DNA from: Beroe ovata | Lineage: Eukaryota; Ctenophora; Nuda; Beroida; Beroidae | Direction: 5' to 3' | Assembly: GCA_946803715.1 (NCBI GenBank) | Contig: CAMPET010000223.1 | Coordinates: forward strand, 55,480-69,009 | Length of the DNA stretch: 13,530 nucleotides | Part shown: positions 1 to 7,124 of the stretch, in pieces | How positions within the stretch are numbered: the first letter of the stretch is position 1 | Layout: every line of letters begins with the position of its first letter | Position numbers and translations under genes: made by a program | The notes under the pieces: generated by a model | Seen by the model: only the letters and a program-made list of their open reading frames with translations | The model's database searches: none | Told to the model about the DNA's origin: nothing

Positions 1-60
1 TTTCTTTTTTTTTGTGTGTGTGTGTGTGTGTGTTGTGTGTGTGTGTGTGTGTGTGTGTGT
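1..60. repeat. (GT)n microsatellite
   Basis: After a T-rich start the sequence is an almost pure GT dinucleotide run, interrupted once by a TTG near position 33. The reading frame across it (Val-Cys repeats) is a by-product of the repeat and not a gene. Such runs are common polymorphic simple repeats in animal DNA and can adopt Z-form. Confidence 0.97.
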
Positions 61-271
61 GCAAGCTACAGCTAAATTGTTTACTCAATCGAAACAACAT
101 CATGATCGAATCAAAAACTTCATATCATTACATCGCGTTATATGTTTTGTTCGATCGAAGCTTTCACAGTTTCATGACGGGTAGACTTTTTGCTCAATTG
201 TCAGTATTTGATACAGTATATTTGCAGTGTACCATAACTTCTTATCTATAGATATCAGACATATAGATAAC

Positions 272-1053
272 ATGGAACGACGCCGTGTGATTCTGATCAT
301 GGCCCTGCTTGCCATGATATCGGCAGCAAATCATCTTCTCATACAAAATATTGAACGAATGTATCGACGGAACCGCAGGTAGGAATTAGAGACTGAAAAA
401 CATGAAACTCATTCTGATTAGATAAAAGGTGGTCAATGTTTAGGTTCAACAGGCTTTTTCTATCATTACCTAAACGCTTTTAAAATTTCAAGCAATGTGC
501 TGGACCATTCCATAATGTTCTGTGCTAACACAGTTTTCTCACAACTCCCAGATGCAGGGTGAGACGATACCTCAGAGGCAGATCGAGACAGTTGGAAAAT
601 ACAACAGAGATCAGTGCTCTTGTGAGGTTTGTCCAGGACCAGGACGATTGGATTGAGCACAGCTGGAATTCAGGTATTACACTCATACTGGAGAAGAAGA
701 GTGGGATGCTGTACATGAGCATCACTGTCGTTTATAAGCAAAGGGCTGAATAGATCATACGTTAAGTGCAAATTCAAGTTAAACAGACACAAGTTACCGC
801 ATATTTATCGTTGATAATGTTCAATATTTCAGTACTCAGATTCAATGAGATGTGTGCAGAGGTCACCTCCCTCGTCGAACAGCAAGTCACAGCTGCACAT
901 ACAGCAGCTCAGGACAGTGCTGGGACAGATCTCTACTCATCATTTGGACACTTCCTGGCCTCATCGCTCAGGGAAATGAATCGTGATGATGCTCTTGCAG
1001 CCATGGCACAAATTTCGGGCATTCTCTATGCTCCAGCTATGAACAGTGCTTGA
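272..1053 (+). CDS. Small three-exon gene, BESS-like C-terminus, function unknown
   Basis: I assemble this gene from three phase-compatible exons: 272-378 (donor GTAGGA), 552-673 (acceptor CTCCCAG, donor GTATTA) and 833-1053 (acceptor ATTTCAG, stop TGA). They join into 149 aa. An alternative acceptor for exon 2 at 558 would remove two residues. The N-terminus is MERRR followed by a hydrophobic stretch and an arginine-rich segment (RRNRR, RRYLRGR). This loosely resembles the basic head of Harbinger/HARBI1 transposases, but the hydrophobic stretch could also be a signal anchor. The C-terminus (FGHFLASSLREMNRDDA then MAQISGILY) has the spacing of a BESS motif, which mediates protein contacts in MADF-BESS DNA-binding proteins; no MADF/Myb part is present. 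The function is not known. Intact phases across all three exons and a clean stop argue for a real gene. A CATAAA at 1116-1121 could serve as the poly(A) signal. Confidence 0.6.
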
Positions 1054-1573
1054 TCTTTGATTGGCTTGAGTCGATCAGTAGCTTGTTCTTTGTCACATTT
1101 CAAACTGGGTTTTTCCATAAAACATTTCATAGCAGATGCTTAATTTTGAGTTAACATTGTACCTTACAATGTATTATGCCTCAAATGAGGTACTTATTCA
1201 GTGCATTCAAAGGTTTTATGAGGATAAAATTAATGACCTTCTATTTCTCCCCTGCTGACATCCCATTAAACCACTTTCTGACCCCTCTCTGAACACTTGG
1301 GGTCATGAGTAAAAAATGTCCAGTGTCCACCAGGAGTTACCATTAGGGCTCAATAGGGGTTCACCAGGGGTCAACAAGGGGTTCATTGATAAACTAACAT
1401 TTGACCTAATCAAGTCCTATTCCTAATCCTTCGAACCACAGTTTTTTTTGTTTACAATCAGGATGATGGCATTTTTGTTTTTGGCTCAAGAATATGGGTC
1501 AAGAAGAATATTTCTAGTTTATGATATAGCAGTGGAGTTAGGCTACTTAATTATAGGAGAATGAGTTACTTAC
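1054..1573. other. Non-coding stretch with short degenerate tandem repeat
   Basis: I see no further exon on either strand here, although this is where the next exon of the - strand PQ-loop gene would be expected. Around 1325-1390 the + strand holds an imperfect run of 10-13 bp units based on CAnnAGGGGTT (for example CAATAGGGGTT, CACCAGGGGT, CAACAAGGGGTT). An A/T-rich segment follows up to the PQ-loop exon donor at 1568-1573. Confidence 0.6.
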
Positions 1574-1725
1574 GAAAACATCTCAATAACAAATCCATTG
1601 AAGCTCAGTCCCTCTACATTCTTGGATTTGAGGATGGCAACAATTTGAGGTACTTGAGCACAAACAGCACCAAGAAGTGTTGTGATGCCCAAGACATCAG
1701 CCACTTGCTCCAAGTTCAAATCCAT
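1574..1725 (-). CDS. First coding exon of a PQ-loop membrane protein (partial)
   Basis: On the - strand, acceptor TTTCTTTAG is followed after one base by an ATG at 1725. The frame is open for 50 codons plus two bases to a perfect donor GTAAGT at 1573-1568. The peptide contains a hydrophobic helix with VPQIVAILKSKNVEGLSF and then FVIEMFS. This is the PQ-loop signature (a Pro-Gln pair, then K-S-x-x-x-EGLS, then a helix with Glu) of the SLC66 family. Its N-terminal position and spacing most resemble SLC66A3 (PQLC3) or MPDU1, membrane proteins with two PQ-loops and about seven helices. A complete protein needs about 200 aa, so at least 150 residues are missing; no matching exon is visible between 1 and 1560 on the - strand. 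The rest may lie beyond the left edge, which would place the small + strand gene inside an intron, or the exon may be a stranded fragment. I cannot choose between MPDU1 and SLC66A3. Confidence 0.8.
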
Positions 1726-1848
1726 CCTAAAGAAACATTTCACAATCAAGATAATTCTATGATGCAGTTGATGTGCTGAGAAGCATGTTTGTAAACAAAT
1801 TCTGGTTATTAGCAGTCCTCTAACTGTTGCCTGGCTTTGCTAGGTCGG

Positions 1849-1884
1849 TACTCGCTAGGCCCTGGCTACTCGCTAGGCCCTGCT
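1849..1884. repeat. Two tandem copies of an 18-bp unit
   Basis: TACTCGCTAGGCCCTGGC is followed directly by TACTCGCTAGGCCCTGCT, with 16 of 18 bases identical. A third partial relative (TTTGCTAGGTC) sits just upstream at about 1836-1846. Confidence 0.9.
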
Positions 1885-2341
1885 GTCGCGAGCAACGTGC
1901 GCGTGTGGACGTGTGATTTCGATTTTCGATCACATATCTATGATATAAAGGAATAAGGCACTTATAGGAAATCGGTTCCGTTGTGTACGCATAACTCGAC
2001 CAAATGAAGTTGGACACTGGACAGCCGGGATTTTTTGCAAGGTGGTAGAAAAATTGATTCCGCTTCTTACGATCATTCGATATTTTTGATTTAGGTCTTA
2101 GAATTTTTGTAATCGGCGTCGGAAGTTTTGGGAAGAGATGCAAAAATCAATAATAGGGTGTAGCAAAAATTTGCATATGACGTCGTTGCTACGCGATTAA
2201 GGAGTTGCACGTGCGAATTAAATGCGCGTGTATGGATGCGCTTCATTTCGTTGTTTATTTGTTTTGAAACGTTTCAAACTTCAATAATGATGATCAAGGA
2301 TCATTGCATCTACTGAGCATGGAATCACGCACAAACACACA

Positions 2342-2360
2342 CACGCACGATTCGTGCGTG
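2342..2360. repeat. Perfect 9-bp-arm palindrome
   Basis: CACGCACGA, T, TCGTGCGTG: two perfectly complementary 9-base arms around a single T, next to an ACACAC run. It could be a protein-binding dyad or a by-product of CA/GT-rich sequence. Confidence 0.8.
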
Positions 2361-2499
2361 CGGGAATATGACAAAAGCAAGACATGCAAGTACTTTTGGC
2401 CTTAGAGATACGTTATACTACTCAAGTGTATGCTTCGAAATCAAAGGAGAGAACTCAGAGATGAACACGATTCCATCCGTCGGTATGTACAAACCTTTT

Positions 2500-3030
2500 G
2501 ACATTACTTTCTCTTAACACGGTCAATGAGAGCATCCAGCTTTTTTGTCGTGACATCTTACATGGCATCATCCTCTGTAATCTCTTAACACCACTTTTTT
2601 TGACGTCATTTTTGCTTGGCAACCTTTCACTAGAAAATTCATCTTTTGAAAGCAGTTCCTCTAGATAACAGACTCTTTAGACATCATTCCCTTTTGACAA
2701 TTGACATCACTTTCGCTTGACGACACTCCTCCTGGCATCAATATCTCTCGAGCCCAACCCAAGTCGTACGTGACCGGGATGCGAGCCAAGTCCAGATGTC
2801 CCGTGACACCCAAGTTCTGAGAGTACTGCAGTGTATAGTACTTCCATTCAACTTGGTGGAGCTTTCTATGACACCATTACTCCTGAAATCACTCTCTCTC
2901 TCTTGGCACTTCTCCACATGTTCTTGGCACCACATCCCCCGACACAAATTTTATCGACACAGTGTTTCTTGACATCACTTCTCCAGGCACAACTCTTCTC
3001 GAGACAGTTTTCCTTTGATATGTACTTTCC
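2500..3030. repeat. Decayed minisatellite, about 15-bp period
   Basis: The whole stretch is built from diverged copies of a unit close to TGACATCACTTCTCC. The clearest run is about 2950-3015, where consecutive 15-mers read CGACACAAATTTTAT, CGACACAGTGTTTCT, TGACATCACTTCTCC and AGGCACAACTCTTCT. More degenerate copies (GACATTACTTTCTC, GACATCATTCCC, GACATCACTTTCGC, GGCATCAATATCTC) extend back to about 2500. Because 15 is divisible by three, several short open frames cross it on both strands; I take these as by-products. Confidence 0.7.
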
Positions 3031-3245
3031 ATGACCATGAAATTTCTGACTATGGTTGTAGTCAACATTCATTTTCGGTTATTTTCCATGCTATGCGTGA
3101 TCATGTATCACAAAAACGAAGAAAATTGCAAACGTTCATTTGATCATAAATTTCCGTCGTATTCACCATTTATGCTGCACCACGCCCCATCGACGGGTTT
3201 TCTAGTATATAAAATATAAAAACGCACGCAACGTGTGCATTGTTG
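3031..3245. other. Unassigned A/T-rich spacer
   Basis: No gene or strong motif is recognised. A TATATAAAATATAAAA tract lies near 3206-3221, but no open frame starting downstream looks coding. Confidence 0.4.
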
Positions 3246-3251
3246 ATCGAT

Positions 3252-3323
3252 GATAGACCCTGTCGAGGTCGAAAATTTCGTTTCGCGCGCGCGCGGCACA
3301 AACTTATAATACTGATCAGACAG
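3252..3323. repeat. CG-rich module, copy 1, with (CG)6 run
   Basis: This copy runs from GATAGACCCTGTCG through GTCGAAAATTTCG, a (CG)6 run at 3284-3295, and ends with GATCAGACAG. It is a diverged relative of the segment at 3594-3662 in the same order and orientation. The alternating CG run is a classical Z-DNA-prone sequence. Confidence 0.65.
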
Positions 3324-3352
3324 ACAGACTAGTAAATTTGCATCTGGTTGTA

Positions 3353-3475
3353 GAATTTCACTTGTCAGATTTTATCTGACCTCAGTTTCTCGCGCGCGGC
3401 GCGCGCGCCTTCATCGAAGGCCTTCGATGAAGGCGCGCGAGAAACAGGTCAGGTAACATCTGACAAGAATTTCAC
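3353..3475. mobile_element. Foldback MITE with 9-bp target-site duplication
   Basis: A 105-bp element (3362-3466) is almost entirely one inverted repeat. It begins TTGTCAGATTTTATCTGACC and ends GGTCAGGTAACATCTGACAA. The centre is a spacer-free dyad at 3408-3433 (CCTTCATCGAAGG joined to CCTTCGATGAAGG). The left arm has about 11 extra CG-rich bases. The element is flanked on both sides by the direct repeat GAATTTCAC (3353-3361 and 3467-3475). There is no coding capacity. A 9-bp duplication is the length typical of Mutator-like (MULE) transposases, so a MULE-mobilised MITE is the best inference. The 7-bp reading (AATTTCA, with terminal CTTGTCAG) cannot be excluded. Confidence 0.8.
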
Positions 3476-3593
3476 CCTACCCTTGCTGGCGGAATGAAAA
3501 TTGCGCGCCGCGCACCGACGGTAGGTTAAAATCCTACAAACATCTGGAATCTGCATGCATCAGCGTTTTGCATCAGACAGCGACTTGGCTGTC

Positions 3594-3662
3594 GATAATA
3601 GCCCCTGTCGGATATGGATCGAGAATTTCATATTGCGCGCGCTGCAAATTATTCTCAGACAG
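3594..3662. repeat. CG-rich module, copy 2
   Basis: GATAATAGCCCCTGTCGG, then GAGAATTTCATATTGCGCGCG, and the end TCTCAGACAG match the order of elements in the copy at 3252-3323 with many substitutions. A shorter third relative (GGAATGAAAATTGCGCGCCGCGC) lies at about 3490-3513, so the module exists in at least two and probably three diverged copies around the MITE. Confidence 0.55.
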
Positions 3663-3696
3663 GTTTATTGTTTATTCTCAGACAGGTTTAATGTTT
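3651..3696. repeat. Two tandem copies of a 23-bp unit
   Basis: ATTCTCAGACAGGTTTATTG plus TTT is followed by ATTCTCAGACAGGTTTAATG plus TTT, with 22 of 23 bases identical and a partial third start (ATTC) at 3697. It overlaps the end of the second CG-rich module. Confidence 0.9.
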
Positions 3697-3699
3697 ATT

Positions 3700-4322
3700 C
3701 AAATGCTACTGCAGTTGTGAGGCCCACTTTTCGAAAGCATTTGCTCATTATATATGAAGGCATCATAAGGAAATGTTCAAAAGGTTATTACTCAAATCCC
3801 ACTCTGAGACCGATAAGAAATTATAGCAATAAAGCATCACAGATGCTACTTATTGTTGAGGGAATTCTGCACGCGCAAGAAGTTTAAATCTGTGACAAAT
3901 GGGGCAATTCCTGATTACATTTTGGTCGACTTATATGTTTTAACCACGTGTGAATGTCCTGTTTGTCCAGCAAAATTCGACACACAGACTATAGTGTAGT
4001 TTTGAGAAGTTCAAAACAGACAAAATTACCATGTGACTAAATTACTATGTTGACAAAATTAGAAAATGACATGCTACACCATGTCAATCAACTATGGTGA
4101 TGACTGAGTGGTCTGTATGGAACCCCATCATTAAGATATCGTGTGTGACATCTTTGTCTCAAGCATATGACATTGACTTCTGGTACGAATGCTGTGAAAT
4201 GAAATTCTCAAAATATCTTAATCATACAGACTGCTCTGTTATCACAGAATGCTCTGGCATCATCATAAGATATTACAGAGAGTCTTCCCTTTAGGTCCCA
4301 TTAAGGAAAACAGCTGACCACC
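3700..4322. other. Upstream region of RPS12
   Basis: I recognise no coding sequence; the short frames at 3555-3887 and 4094-4294 resemble no protein I know. An interrupted inverted repeat lies at 4113-4229 (arms CTGTATG and ATTAAGATAT on the left, ATATCTTAATCATACAG on the right). Just before the RPS12 start there is a pyrimidine tract, TCTTCCCTTT (about 4280-4289), followed by AG. This could be a 5'-TOP transcription start, as expected for ribosomal protein genes, or the 3' splice site of a 5'-UTR intron. The ATG context ACCACCATGT is favourable. Confidence 0.5.
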
Positions 4323-4718
4323 ATGTCTGTTGGAGATGGGACTATGAGCCTGATGGAAGCTTTGCAAGTCACTTTGAAGAATGCTCTAGTAGTAGATGGA
4401 GTCACTCGAGGTCTCAGAGAGAGTGTAAAGAAGTTGGATAAGAGGGAGGCTCTCATTTGTGTACTGGCTGAGAGCACAGATGAGAAAAACATTCAGAAAC
4501 TAGTGGAGGCATTGTGCAAGGAGCACAACATCAACTTGATCAAGATTGATGATGCCAAGAAACTAGGAGAATGGACTGGCCTATGTAAGATTGACAAGGA
4601 AGGTCAAGCTCGAAAAGTTGTGAGATGTAGCTGTGCTGTGATCCACAAATATGGCGAAGAGAGTCAGGCGCTAGACATTGTCAACGAAAGTTTCAAGCGT
4701 CCTGTTGCAGAGGCTTAA
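4323..4718 (+). CDS. RPS12: Ribosomal protein eS12 (RPS12)
   Basis: This is a 131-aa single-exon frame with the full-length eS12 fold of the L7Ae/L30e/S12e superfamily, which binds RNA in the beak region of the cytosolic 40S subunit. Family features visible in order are [19 protein letters not shown] near the N-terminus, RGLRE followed by [34 protein letters not shown], and the C-terminal VVRCSCAV and [10 protein letters not shown]. The length matches animal eS12 (about 130 aa), and start and stop fit the family ends. The coding region has no intron, whereas vertebrate RPS12 is split and hosts snoRNAs. It could be read as a processed copy, but I see no poly(A) tail or flanking duplication and the frame is perfect. 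The NOP56 start codon is 137 bp downstream on the same strand, suggesting co-expression. No canonical AATAAA is visible in that gap. Confidence 0.97.
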   Translation: MSVGDGTMSLMEALQVTLKNALVVDGVTRGLRESVKKLDKREALICVLAESTDEKNIQKLVEALCKEHNINLIKIDDAKKLGEWTGLCKIDKEGQARKVVRCSCAVIHKYGEESQALDIVNESFKRPVAEA

Positions 4719-4855
4719 GTGACTTATCTTTCAATCTTAAAGTTTCAGTACTTTTTCACCGTTTTACTGAGGGTACCATTGAATAATTACTGAATCCATA
4801 CATAGTGGTATCAAAGATAAAAGAAGATGGTTTGTAACTACTTTTATATTGTAGC
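4719..4855 (+). other. 137-bp RPS12-NOP56 spacer
   Basis: This gap must contain the 3' end of RPS12 and the 5' end of NOP56. It has no canonical AATAAA (only AATAAT and GATAAA variants) and no TATA box. It ends in TTTTATATTGTAG directly before C-ATG. This looks like a splice acceptor, so NOP56 may receive a spliced 5' leader, either from a cis 5'-UTR exon or, if the organism does this, a trans-spliced leader. Confidence 0.45.
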
Positions 4856-6546
4856 ATGGCTTCATACATTCTGTTTGAACATGCAGCTGGATATGCTCTG
4901 TTCAAAAACATAGCAATGGAAGATATTGGTTCACAGCTAGACCAGGTAATAGCCCTTGGCCTTACACTGGGCTTTTCAAAAGGAATGGGTGCTCTGTTCC
5001 ATACAAAGATGAATTTCTACTTAGCTTCAAGTTACTCTAGTTACCTATGTTAATTTTGTTTCAGGTTCAAGCAGCTGTATTAGATCTGGCCAAGTTTGGA
5101 AAAGTGGTAAAGCTGGAGTCTTTTGTCCCATTCAAGTCTGGAGCTAATGCACTAGAAAATATTAATGCTATTTCAGAAGGTATGCTCCATATCTTGTCAA
5201 AAATTACTCATTCATGTATTTGCTGCAAGCATGAGCTCTTTATCAATAGTCATTGTACATCTCTTAAAGAACTTGTGTATTCAGGTGTGGTTCATGAGGA
5301 TCTAAAGACATTTCTACAAACAATGCTTCCCAAGAAAGTGGGAAAACTGGGTGTATCCGACAGTAGAATTGGTGGCGCCATTGTGGAGGAATTGGATATA
5401 GATTGTGACTTTGGGGGTGTTACGACAGAGATCATAAGAGGGATCAGGTACTGTTCAACATACTGGTGTAACATAAAACATAACATGTGTAGTATACTTT
5501 TACATGTTACATGTTACATGTGTCATGTTACATGTGTCATGACCGTGTGTAAAATTCACTATCCATGTGCCCTCAGGTTCCATTTCCCTAAATTTGTCGA
5601 CGTGTTGTCTGCAAAGAACTGTGAAAAAGCACAGCTGGGCTTGGGACATAGTTACAGCCGGTGTAAAGTGAAATTCAATGTACATAGGGTGGACAATATG
5701 ATCATACAGAGTATAGCATTACTTGACCAGATTGATAAGGATATCAATACCTTCTCTATGCGACTCAGGTACAGAGCTTGCTGTATTCACACATCATAAA
5801 GGTGGTTTAAAATATTGATTTTCTCTAAGCAACAAATCTATTTTGACATAATGGCCCCGCAGTTATGTCTGCCATATTTTTTTATAAGAGCTATAACACT
5901 TCAACATAATCATTCACCATTTTGTGACCCTCACTGGCAGACTGCCACTAACATGAGAAATAAGCGACCCTTTTCCTACATAGCTACTCTCTTCCACAGA
6001 GAATGGTACTCATACCACTATCCTGAACTGATAAAGATTGTTCCTGACAATGTTATGTATGCAAAAGTGGTCAGCCTTATTAAATCACGGAAAGTGAGTC
6101 ATACACACAATACACTGTGAATTAGTTTATTTGTTCCTTATAACCTTGTCCATTGTTCATATTCAAGCAAACAGTAGCAATGTTTTGCGTGCAGGATATG
6201 GTTGACGATGAGAAACTGTTAGCACAGCTGGAAGATATAGTGATGGATAGTGCTAAAGCTAAAGCTATCTTAGATAGTGCTAAGATAAGCATGGGTGAGT
6301 AGCATCCGACATACAATTCCACTATCGATAATTAACACCTGTGACCTGGGTTTCAATTAATAACATCGTTATGGTTCACACTTTCTTCGCCCAGGAATGG
6401 ATATCTCGCCGATTGATCTGATCAACATCCAGAGTTTCACTTCTCGTATTGTAGCTCTGCACGAGTACAGGTCTCAACTGAGCAATTACTTGGGGGAGAA
6501 GATGAACCAGTGTGCACCTAACTTGACTGCTCTCATCGGAAATCAG
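4856..6546 (+). CDS. NOP56: NOP56 box C/D snoRNP core protein, 5' part only (seven exons)
   Basis: NOP56 is a scaffold of nucleolar box C/D snoRNPs that guide rRNA 2'-O-methylation and early pre-rRNA processing. Seven exons join in phase: 4856-4945, 5065-5179, 5285-5447, 5577-5768, 6000-6093, 6195-6294 and 6395-6546, all with GT donors and AG acceptors, giving 302 aa without a stop. Residues about 5-70 are the NOP5NT domain ([23 protein letters not shown]). [20 protein letters not shown] and [17 protein letters not shown] precede the NOSIC/Nop region with [12 protein letters not shown]. Exon 7 ends at LTALIGNQ, exactly where animal NOP56 continues into the conserved GAR-containing RNA-binding half of the Nop domain. 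That half and the lysine-rich tail (at least 150 residues) are absent from the rest of the window. Reading through the last donor adds about 40 unrelated residues to a stop at 6664-6666. I saw no box C/D snoRNA in the introns, unlike vertebrate NOP56. It is a real but incomplete gene or a truncated copy. Confidence 0.95.
5500..5541. repeat. 7-bp tandem repeat in NOP56 intron 3
   Basis: Six consecutive heptamers read TTACATG three times, TGTCATG, TTACATG, TGTCATG. The run lies entirely inside the 129-bp intron and leaves both splice sites intact. Confidence 0.92.
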
Positions 6547-7124
6547 GTACATGGGGGGGGCTACATACCTGTTTACAACTTGTGGATACCTCTTGGGAAA
6601 AATATTAGGAAAATTATCTGTGTTCCTCAAAATTGTGAACAAATTTGTGCCGAAGACAAAAAGTGAAAGGTTGTTTGTTGTCTCTGGGTTTGAAATGGTT
6701 GATATAGTGAATAAGATGTGGCGACACCTGATTAGAGTTCACACGGTGACAATTTCCATAATAGGTGAGGGCTGGAGCTTCACTGAAGATTAGCATTGGA
6801 CAGTGGTCACTGCACTGGTCAGTGGCACCTTCAGTAGTGATCACTGAACTCCAGTCCTAAGACAGGTCAAACTTCAGCTGAATTTTACAATCCTAAGCTT
6901 GTTGGTTCTACTTCCGGATGATGGCAAGGGATGGAAAAAATCTCCACTGTTTTAGGTAATAGTGAATTGATAGTCCTAGCTTCTGCCATGTGAAAAGCGC
7001 AGAATAATTCTAGCAGTACCGCACGTTTTTACATATGTTCTTCAGATATCATGTCATTCAGGAATAACAGTTAAAAAATAAGTTGTTTTCAAATATTCAA
7101 AACGGGAAGATATGGTTACAAATT
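6547..7124. other. Region after the last visible NOP56 exon; 3' flank of the receptor gene
   Basis: The expected next NOP56 exon is not here in any + frame. The donor GTACAT is followed at once by a run of eight G. A foldback segment lies at 6770-6857 (listed separately). The right end is the 3' flank of the convergent - strand receptor gene, whose stop is at 7125-7127; no canonical AATAAA is visible on the - strand within the first 60 bases after that stop. Confidence 0.6.
6770..6857. repeat. Foldback segment with nested palindromes
   Basis: The outer arms GGCTGGAGCTTCACTGA (6770-6786) and the reverse complement of 6841-6857 (GGACTGGAGTTCAGTGA) match at about 15 of 18 aligned positions. Inside, two abutting palindromes CAGTGGTCACTG (6801-6812) and CACTGGTCAGTG (6813-6824) give further self-complementarity. 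There is no coding capacity and no convincing target-site duplication, so I call it a repeat and not a defined MITE. Confidence 0.6.

Larger units (their letters stand above)
1727..2500. other. CpG-containing intergenic region, possible upstream region of the PQ-loop gene
   Basis: There is no convincing coding sequence. The stretch is richer in CpG than its neighbours between about 1840 and 2360. It includes a TGACGTCG sequence (CRE-like) near 2178 and a GCACGTGC (E-box core) near 2208. It lies 5' of the - strand PQ-loop exon and so could hold its promoter and 5' UTR, but no TATA box or clear first exon is visible. It also contains the 18-bp tandem at 1849-1884 and the palindrome at 2342-2360, listed separately. 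Confidence 0.35.

Noticed and set aside
1425-1440. GGTTCGAAGGA on the - strand as a tRNA or SINE B-box
   Set aside because: No A-box at the right distance and no cloverleaf can be drawn around it.
1820-2143. 107-aa open frame on the - strand
   Set aside because: No recognisable domain, it crosses the 18-bp tandem repeat, and its composition looks non-coding.
3555-3887. 110-aa open frame on the + strand
   Set aside because: It runs through the CG-rich module and the 23-bp tandem and matches no protein family I know.
4094-4107. GTGATGA followed by CTGA upstream of RPS12, as possible snoRNA C and D boxes
   Set aside because: The two boxes nearly touch, and no second CTGA lies at 60-90 nt, so no box C/D snoRNA can form.
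4094-4294. 66-aa open frame upstream of RPS12
   Set aside because: It overlaps an inverted repeat and has no recognisable motif; chance frame.
4323-4718. RPS12 as a processed retrocopy because it lacks introns
   Set aside because: The frame is perfect, the start context is good, and no poly(A) tract or flanking target duplication is visible; an intronless functional gene is simpler.
6551-6793. 80-aa frame after NOP56 exon 7 as a possible further exon
   Set aside because: It does not resemble the conserved continuation of the Nop domain, and no suitable acceptor leads into it.
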